Shown here: one piece after another, positions 1-4,569 of the stretch
Numbering within the stretch: the first letter of the stretch is position 1
How the letters are laid out: every line of letters begins with the position of its first letter
Source of the DNA: Candidatus Eiseniibacteriota bacterium
Lineage (GTDB): Bacteria; Joyebacterota; Joyebacteria; Joyebacterales; Joyebacteraceae
Direction: 5' to 3'
Length of the DNA: 6,364 nt
NCBI GenBank assembly: GCA_030609605.1
Contig: JAUWBY010000138.1
Coordinates: forward strand, 1 to 6,364
The notes under the pieces: model-generated
Database searches by the model: none
The model's input: the letters and a program-made list of their open reading frames with translations, nothing else
Told to the model about the DNA's origin: nothing
Program-made: the position numbers and the translations under genes

Positions 1-259
1 CCGACGCATGTGCATCTCCAATGACCTCGTAAAGGGTGCGCGCCTTCTCCTTGCTCACATTGCCCCTGGGAAGCGCGAGCACCCTCACCTGGAGAGTCCG
101 GTCCCGAAGACTGACGGTGAGCTCATCGCCCACCTTGATCACCGTTCCGGCCTTGGCCTTCCTGCCGAGTATCGAAACACGCCCAGCATCACAGGCCCAT
201 TTTGCCACGCTGCGCTGCTTTATCAGCCTGGACAACTTCAGGAACTGGTCGAGTCTCAT
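1..259 (-). CDS. rqcP: RqcP-like S4-domain RNA-binding protein (3' end just outside the window)
   Basis: I translated this reading frame by hand: 86 codons from ATG at 259, still open at position 2. It begins MRLDQFLKLSRLIKQRSVAK, the S4 RNA-binding fold, and continues with GRVSILGRKAKAG and VKVGDELTV-like strand motifs (residues 27-50). It closely resembles Bacillus subtilis RqcP (YabO, 86 aa), including Arg2 and Arg16, which I recall as rRNA/tRNA contacts. RqcP works in the cytoplasm with RqcH on obstructed 50S subunits, helping add C-terminal alanine tails to stalled chains. Proteobacterial Hsp15 is a relative but is longer and has residues before the RLDK motif, so RqcP fits better. The ATG overlaps the stop of gene C (ATGA), which suggests translational coupling. 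A GGAGG lies only 1 nt before the ATG. The stop codon should lie a few codons past the left edge. Family assignment is confident; function in this organism is inferred. Confidence 0.9.
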   Translation of the reverse strand, partial: MRLDQFLKLSRLIKQRSVAKWACDAGRVSILGRKAKAGTVIKVGDELTVSLRDRTLQVRVLALPRGNVSKEKARTLYEVIGDAHAS

Positions 260-1614
260 TCCTCCGGCACCATGCCGGTCCGGATATCGATGAATATCTC
301 CTGGGAGAGCCGGTCGATCAGCTTCCCGTACGCCTCCTCGGCCTTGCGTGCGAAGAGATAGTCCTTGAGGTTCTCGCGCACCTCGTCCAGCGTCGCAATC
401 CGGGCCTCCTGGTGCTCGAGAAGCTTGAGCACGTAGAAGCCGGCCTCTCCGGCCGTGACGTCAGACACACCGCCCGGGGGAAGCTCTATGATGACATCCC
501 TGAATGCCGGAGCGAGATTCTCGTGCGTGAACCACCCGAGAACACCGCCTTCCTCGCGGGTTGCCGGATCATCGGAGCGCAACCTGGCAAGCTCGGCGAA
601 GTCCTCTCCGTCGAGGGCGCGTTGCCTCAGGCTCTCCGCGGTCGCCCTGGCTCTCACCTCGTCCTCCGGGCCCGGCGCGACTCTCGCCAGAATGTGGCGT
701 GCGTGCACTTCCGTGTCAGTCTTGCCAAGGACCTCCACGATATGGAAACCGAACCGTGTCGGGATTATCCCGCTCACCTCTCCCTCTTCCATCGCAAACA
801 CGGCATCATCGACCTCCGGCACCATGACGCCCCGACCAAAAGTCCCGAGGTCGCCTCCGGCCGCGGCGCTGCCGTCGTCGGAGTACTGCCGGGCAACTTC
901 GTCGAACGGCTCTCCGGCCGCGAGCAGCGCTGACACTTCCATCATACGATCGATGGCAGCTTGCTTGGCATCCTCGGCGATCTTCGGCATCAGCATTATC
1001 CCGGCGACGAGGAACGCCTCCGGGGACTGCCCGACTTCCTCGGTGTGTTCGGCGTAGTACCTCTCAACCTCGCCCCACGTGACATCTATCTTGCCGTGCA
1101 CCTTGCTGCGCACGACCTTCTCCGCCAGAAGCCGCCTTTCGATCTCGTCTGCGTAGAGATCTCTGAGCTCGGGCAGCGTCAGCCCTTCCTGCGCCAGGGC
1201 GGCGTCCAGGGCCTCCTCTGAACCGTGCCGCTCCACGAGTTCGGCCACGCGGGCTTCCATCTCTTCCTCGAGTTCGCGGGGGTCGAGCTGCAGCGTGTCC
1301 CGGTGCGCCATGGCCACGAGCAGCATCTCGTTGACCATCTCGCGCACTATTCCCGATCTGACGCGCGCGACATCGTCCGGGGACAACCCCGACGTCGCCG
1401 AGCGCATCTGGTAGATGTAGAACTCCTCGTCGACCTCGCTCTCGAGGATTATCTCGTCTCCGACGACAGCGGCTATGCCGTCAACAAGTTCTCTGGTCGT
1501 CCCGCTCTCCAGGGGCGCAGCTTCTTCCTGTGCGATCACCGGAGAGACGAACGCGGCGAGCAGGAGCGTCACCACAACGGCGGCCAGGGCATCTGTGTTC
1601 CTTGTCAAAGCCAT
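256..1614 (-). CDS. surA: SurA-like periplasmic chaperone / peptidyl-prolyl isomerase with two parvulin domains (gene C)
   Basis: This 452-aa protein has a cleavable signal peptide (hydrophobic residues 10-28, likely cut after PVIA at 28). A SurA_N-type segment follows, starting VDGIAAVVGDEIILESEVD (44-62) and running as helices to about 190. Two parvulin domains come next (about 199-297 and 303-401), then a helical tail (407-440) like the part of SurA that packs on its N-domain. Domain 1 has GGDLGTFGRG and FGFHIVEV (His291), but Gly205 sits where the first conserved histidine is expected. Domain 2 keeps that histidine (HARHILA, His307) but has Tyr394 in place of the second. Size and order match Escherichia coli SurA (428 aa), which escorts outer-membrane proteins through the periplasm. 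ATG at 1614 is preceded by GGAG with 7-nt spacing and lies 22 nt after gene B. It could instead be called a general PpiC-family foldase. No cysteines were seen. Confidence 0.92.
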   Translation of the reverse strand: MALTRNTDALAAVVVTLLLAAFVSPVIAQEEAAPLESGTTRELVDGIAAVVGDEIILESEVDEEFYIYQMRSATSGLSPDDVARVRSGIVREMVNEMLLVAMAHRDTLQLDPRELEEEMEARVAELVERHGSEEALDAALAQEGLTLPELRDLYADEIERRLLAEKVVRSKVHGKIDVTWGEVERYYAEHTEEVGQSPEAFLVAGIMLMPKIAEDAKQAAIDRMMEVSALLAAGEPFDEVARQYSDDGSAAAGGDLGTFGRGVMVPEVDDAVFAMEEGEVSGIIPTRFGFHIVEVLGKTDTEVHARHILARVAPGPEDEVRARATAESLRQRALDGEDFAELARLRSDDPATREEGGVLGWFTHENLAPAFRDVIIELPPGGVSDVTAGEAGFYVLKLLEHQEARIATLDEVRENLKDYLFARKAEEAYGKLIDRLSQEIFIDIRTGMVPEE

Positions 1615-1621
1615 CTCTCGT

Positions 1622-1625
1622 CTCC
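1622..1625 (-). promoter_or_regulatory. Ribosome binding site of gene C
   Basis: GGAG lies 7 nt before ATG 1614, inside a 22-nt intergenic stretch that is almost all purine on the minus strand (tandem GAGACG units). Gap size and lack of a terminator indicate that genes B and C are cotranscribed. Confidence 0.7.
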
Positions 1626-1636
1626 GTCTCTTCTCC

Positions 1637-2533
1637 CTAGGGGATCACAACACCGGTTGTTTCGCTCGGTGCCTCTTCGTGCGTATCGCTGTCACTTCGT
1701 ATCCGTGCACGCGCCTCTTCACGGAGAAGCATCGTATCGATGATCACGGTGGCGCGTTCTTCCAGTTCGATGAGCCAGTCGTCGAACGCCGTGCGCCGCC
1801 GTTGCGACGTGAGAAAACTCATCACCGCGGCCTGCTTTGAGTCGAACGACGGCTGCCCCGCTCCGGGGTGACGGTCGAGCACCTTGATGATGTGGTACCC
1901 GTAGCTGCTCTCTATGACGTTTCCCACCTCTCCGACCTTCAGCTCGAACGCTGCCTCCTCAAGCTCGTGGACCATCTCGCCGCGCCTCATGTAGCCGAGG
2001 TCTCCGCCCTGTGCCGCCGTCTGGTCTATCGACACACCGGACGCGACGTTCTCGAAGGGCGTGCCGGCGCGAATCTCCGCGAGCACGCGTTCGGCCTCCG
2101 GTCTGCTCCGCACGAGAATGTGCGCCAGGCGCACTTGGATCGAGTAGGTAGACCTGTGCTCCTGGAAGTAGTCCATCGCCTCTTCTTCGGTCACCTCTGG
2201 GATGTCCTCCACGAAGTCGCGGATACATTCCTCCGCGACCAGCTCGCGCTCGATCTTCTTGAGCCTGCGGCGCAGGCCCGTATCGTCACCAAAACCACGA
2301 CGGAGCCCCTCCGTATAGAAGAGCTCCGTCTTGGCCCATGTCTTCAGCGCTTCTTCCTGGTCGTCGAGGCTCATTACCGCGAGCAACTGCTCTGGGACCG
2401 ACGCGTAGAACTCGTCGGCAGTCAGGACCGAGTTGTCGACCCTGGCTATTGCCTCGGACGTGTCATCACTGCCGCAGCCGGCCGCAACACCAGCGGCGAC
2501 ACACAGTACTGCGAAGAGAGCGCCTCGTCTCAC
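1637..2533 (-). CDS. Parvulin-type (PpiC/PrsA-like) peptidyl-prolyl isomerase lipoprotein (gene B)
   Basis: The product is 298 aa. It has an arginine-rich n-region, a short hydrophobic core and a lipobox ending AAGC (Cys20), so a lipid-anchored periplasmic protein is expected. Gly at +2 favours the outer membrane if the E. coli Lol rule holds here. Residues 28-130 resemble the PrsA/SurA helical domain (SVLTADEFYASVP, then TEEEAMDYFQEH). A single parvulin domain spans about 132-221 with the full signature: AHILV (His138), SID (Asp169 at the usual Cys/Asp site), GGDLGYMRRGEMV and YGYHIIKVL (His214). It is therefore the best candidate for an active prolyl isomerase in this cluster. A helical tail (230-298) ends in a polar, probably disordered stretch. 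The start is GTG at 2533, chosen because GAGGTG lies 4 nt upstream and no in-frame ATG gives a signal peptide. Similar motifs in gene A indicate shared ancestry. The natural substrate is unknown. Confidence 0.93.
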   Translation of the reverse strand: MRRGALFAVLCVAAGVAAGCGSDDTSEAIARVDNSVLTADEFYASVPEQLLAVMSLDDQEEALKTWAKTELFYTEGLRRGFGDDTGLRRRLKKIERELVAEECIRDFVEDIPEVTEEEAMDYFQEHRSTYSIQVRLAHILVRSRPEAERVLAEIRAGTPFENVASGVSIDQTAAQGGDLGYMRRGEMVHELEEAAFELKVGEVGNVIESSYGYHIIKVLDRHPGAGQPSFDSKQAAVMSFLTSQRRRTAFDDWLIELEERATVIIDTMLLREEARARIRSDSDTHEEAPSETTGVVIP

Positions 2534-2537
2534 CTGA

Positions 2538-2543
2538 CACCTC
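2538..2543 (-). promoter_or_regulatory. Ribosome binding site of gene B (supports the GTG start)
   Basis: GAGGTG on the minus strand ends 4 nt before the GTG at 2533. The upstream ATG at 2550 is out of frame and ends after six codons at a TGA overlapping the GTG, so GTG is the only start that gives the full lipoprotein signal peptide. The rest of the 72-nt gap between genes A and B shows only a GC-rich palindrome (GCCCCCCGGGGC, about 2574-2585) without a T-run. Confidence 0.7.
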
Positions 2544-2605
2544 GACCCATGAATCCCTGGGGCGGACCGTCGAGCCCCGGGGGGCAGCCAGTCTAGGGGA
2601 CCTGC

Positions 2606-4432
2606 CTAGTTCATCTTGATAGTGACCGACTCGCCGCCCGTCTCGCCGCCCGTCTTCTCCTTCAGGACCTCCGCCGGGTCTTTGATGTGCTGGAAGTTCT
2701 CCTCTATGAACTCAACGGTAACCGTGTTGCGCGCGTCTTCGAGCAGCGCGGTCAGAAGAGCTTCTCTCTTTGTGGAAACGACCGACTGCTTCACCACGCC
2801 CGCAACCTCGTCGAATGTCATCTGACGTTCCGGATACTGCGCGAGCACCTTCACGAGCGCGTAACCACCAGGAGCGCGCACCGGACCGCCGATCTCACCT
2901 ATTTCCAGGTCAAAGGCCACTCCCTGCAGATAGTCGAGCCGCCTCTCACCCTGACGATACGTCGGTATCACGCCGTCCTTCGCCTTGCTCCATGTGTCTA
3001 TGGAGAGAGTCTGCACCATGTTGGTGAACGTAGCCTCTCCCGACCCCACGCGCTGAAGGATGCGGTTGGCCTGCGCCTCGGTCGCCACGATCAGCTGCTG
3101 GACGTCCACGCCGGCCGGCTCGATGAAGCTCTCGAGATTCGACCTGTAGTAGTCGCGGATTTCCTGGCCCGTCGGCTCGTCGACCTTCTGTACGACCTGC
3201 TGATCGTACGTGATGTCGATGATGAACTCCTCGGTCCGCTGTTCGAGGTAGTCCTGCATCTCCTGGCCGCTGCGATAGCCACCCTCCTGGATCTTCGCCT
3301 CGATGCTCTCGCGCTGGATAGTCCGCTTCATGAAGGACTCGATGCGCACACGGTCACCGGTCTTGACGGTCTCTATACCGGGCACTTCCCCGCACATCTG
3401 CGCGTAGTCCCCGAGGGTTACTACCTTCTCGTCACCGAAGATGTTGTAGGCGAGAAGCTCCATCTCCGCCTCTTCGTCGGTGAACTCCGGGATGACGGGG
3501 ATACGTGCGCGCTCCATGTTATCCTGGCTCGACGACGCCTCCGTCTGTGGGATGGCCGCGAGCGCGGCCTCGTCTATCCTCGTTCCACAGAGGTCAATGG
3601 CGTCATCCGAATAGATGGCGTTCGACGACTGGTCCCACTCGGTGAACAGGTAGTACTCGAGCATGTTTCTCTTGAAATTGCGCGCCTCTGCGCTGATACC
3701 CGTGAGGTGAGACCCCTCGAGGGGTTTCAGGTCCGGCGGGTCCTTCCGGGACAGGAGCTTGTACGTGTACCAAGTGGCGCCGATCTTGTGCGGGGGCGTG
3801 ATGGCGCCCGTTTCGAGGTAGCGCACTGCCACGCGCGTCAGTGGATGCAGGTCCGTCCAGGTCGCCACCGGCATGCGCCCCTCATCCTGCGCGCTACCGC
3901 CCGTGGACACCTCGGTCGCAACACGCCCGAAGTCCTCTCCGCCCTCGGTCACACGCTGGTAGGCATCGTTGGCCACGTCTTCGTCCATCGTGCTGATCTC
4001 TTGAAGCTGGAACAGGTCGTCACGGACCGAGTAGTAGTCCTCGACTTCCTCCGGCGTGACCTGCGCCGGATTGACGATGAGCTCATTCCTGAGCATCTCC
4101 TCGGCCTTGGTGTCCTCGAAGTACTCGAGGGCGCCCGGAAGCCTGTCGTCATTCAGAATACCCAGCCTGATGCCGTAGATGACGAGCAGCTCCTTGCGGA
4201 TGACCTCGTCCATGAACTGCCGCTTCCCCTCGTCTCCAGGGATGTCCGGGATCATCTCGGCGGGCACTCTGTCCAATCGCTCGTTGATGTAGCCAACTGA
4301 GACCTCGCGGGGCTCCACCACGCCCTCGTTATCGGTCAGTCTGATGGCCGGCTTGTCATCGACGGATGAGCAACCCGCGGCCAGGGCGGCCACTACAGCG
4401 GCAAGAACGAAGAAGGCTGTGAATTTCCTCAT
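2606..4432 (-). CDS. Large lipoprotein with two degenerate SurA_N/parvulin-like modules (gene A)
   Basis: The product is 608 aa. The start is ATG at 4432, giving a signal peptide MRKFTAFFVLAA that ends in lipobox LAAGC (Cys21). AGGAG sits 8 nt upstream. An in-frame ATG at 4489 would add 19 polar residues before the signal peptide and has no ribosome site. The protein is an internal tandem duplication: VSVG (44-47) matches VTLG (338-341), VP (56-57) matches VP (350-351), FM (73-74) matches FM (367-368) and DYY (132-134) matches DYY (427-429), all offset by 294-295 residues. Each half ends in a parvulin-like region (about 141-229 and 437-534). Neither keeps the paired histidines: QQLIV replaces the HILV motif and GGYALVKV replaces FGYHIIKV in the second half, and the first half is more diverged. 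I infer a non-catalytic, envelope-anchored chaperone or scaffold. Cys282 and Cys347 could pair in the periplasm. The family name is uncertain; relation to PpiC/SurA proteins is likely. Confidence 0.85.
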   Translation of the reverse strand: MRKFTAFFVLAAVVAALAAGCSSVDDKPAIRLTDNEGVVEPREVSVGYINERLDRVPAEMIPDIPGDEGKRQFMDEVIRKELLVIYGIRLGILNDDRLPGALEYFEDTKAEEMLRNELIVNPAQVTPEEVEDYYSVRDDLFQLQEISTMDEDVANDAYQRVTEGGEDFGRVATEVSTGGSAQDEGRMPVATWTDLHPLTRVAVRYLETGAITPPHKIGATWYTYKLLSRKDPPDLKPLEGSHLTGISAEARNFKRNMLEYYLFTEWDQSSNAIYSDDAIDLCGTRIDEAALAAIPQTEASSSQDNMERARIPVIPEFTDEEAEMELLAYNIFGDEKVVTLGDYAQMCGEVPGIETVKTGDRVRIESFMKRTIQRESIEAKIQEGGYRSGQEMQDYLEQRTEEFIIDITYDQQVVQKVDEPTGQEIRDYYRSNLESFIEPAGVDVQQLIVATEAQANRILQRVGSGEATFTNMVQTLSIDTWSKAKDGVIPTYRQGERRLDYLQGVAFDLEIGEIGGPVRAPGGYALVKVLAQYPERQMTFDEVAGVVKQSVVSTKREALLTALLEDARNTVTVEFIEENFQHIKDPAEVLKEKTGGETGGESVTIKMN

Positions 4433-4440
4433 CTCTGATT

Positions 4441-4445
4441 CTCCT
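4441..4445 (-). promoter_or_regulatory. Ribosome binding site of gene A (decides the start)
   Basis: AGGAG on the minus strand lies 8 nt before ATG 4432. It supports that start over the in-frame ATG at 4489, which has no comparable site and would bury the signal peptide. No convincing -35/-10 pair was found in the 137-nt gap upstream. Confidence 0.8.
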
Positions 4446-4460
4446 TTCGTATCACCAAGC

Positions 4461-4478
4461 CGCCGGAGAGTGCCGGCG
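4461..4478 (-). other. GC-rich hairpin in the leader of gene A
   Basis: On the minus strand CGCCGG and CCGGCG form a perfect 6-bp stem with a CACTCT loop, ending 15 nt upstream of the gene A ribosome site. No T-run follows, so it is not a terminator. It may shape the 5' leader, but in DNA this G+C-rich a 6-bp inverted repeat can arise by chance. Confidence 0.3.
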
Positions 4479-4538
4479 CCTCGTCCCATACGTAAGGCGC
4501 GCTATCTCCGAAAAACGCGCTACCCCAGTAAAGTCGAA

Positions 4539-4558
4539 GAAGCCCGTGAACGGGCTCC
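4539..4558 (-). terminator. Possible weak terminator or attenuator hairpin after mfd
   Basis: On the minus strand, 11 nt past the mfd stop, GGAGCCCG and CGGGCTTC can form an 8-bp stem (one G-U pair) around a TTCA loop. The next 12 nt are only partly T-rich (TTCGACTTTACT), so this is not a strong intrinsic terminator. It could release some mfd transcripts or protect their 3' ends. Spotted by eye; no folding energy was calculated. Confidence 0.4.
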
Positions 4559-4569
4559 GACGCGTAACG

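Noticed and set aside
202..933. 243-codon plus-strand open frame opposite gene C, and similar frames at 1868-2596 (opposite gene B) and 5020-5631 (opposite mfd)
   Set aside because: All three are in the same in-register antisense relation to a clearly real gene, show no domain, and are explained by the scarcity of TTA, CTA and TCA codons.
2574..2585. GC palindrome between genes A and B as a terminator
   Set aside because: Only about 4-5 bp can pair once a loop is allowed, flanking bases do not extend the stem, and no T-run follows on the minus strand.
2687..4300. 537-codon open frame on the plus strand, opposite gene A
   Set aside because: It is in exact codon register with gene A, so it stays open simply because gene A avoids TTA, CTA and TCA codons in this G+C-rich DNA. 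Its product has no recognisable motif and is rich in Arg, Leu, Val and His, as expected of a shadow. Gene A has a signal peptide, a lipobox and a ribosome site.
4433..4489. Longer version of gene A starting at ATG 4489
   Set aside because: It would place 19 polar residues ahead of the signal peptide and lacks a ribosome site, whereas ATG 4432 has AGGAG at 8 nt.
4511..4515. T-run (five T on the minus strand) after GCGCG in the mfd-gene A gap as an intrinsic terminator
   Set aside because: No complementary arm lies immediately before the T-run, so no stem can form next to it.
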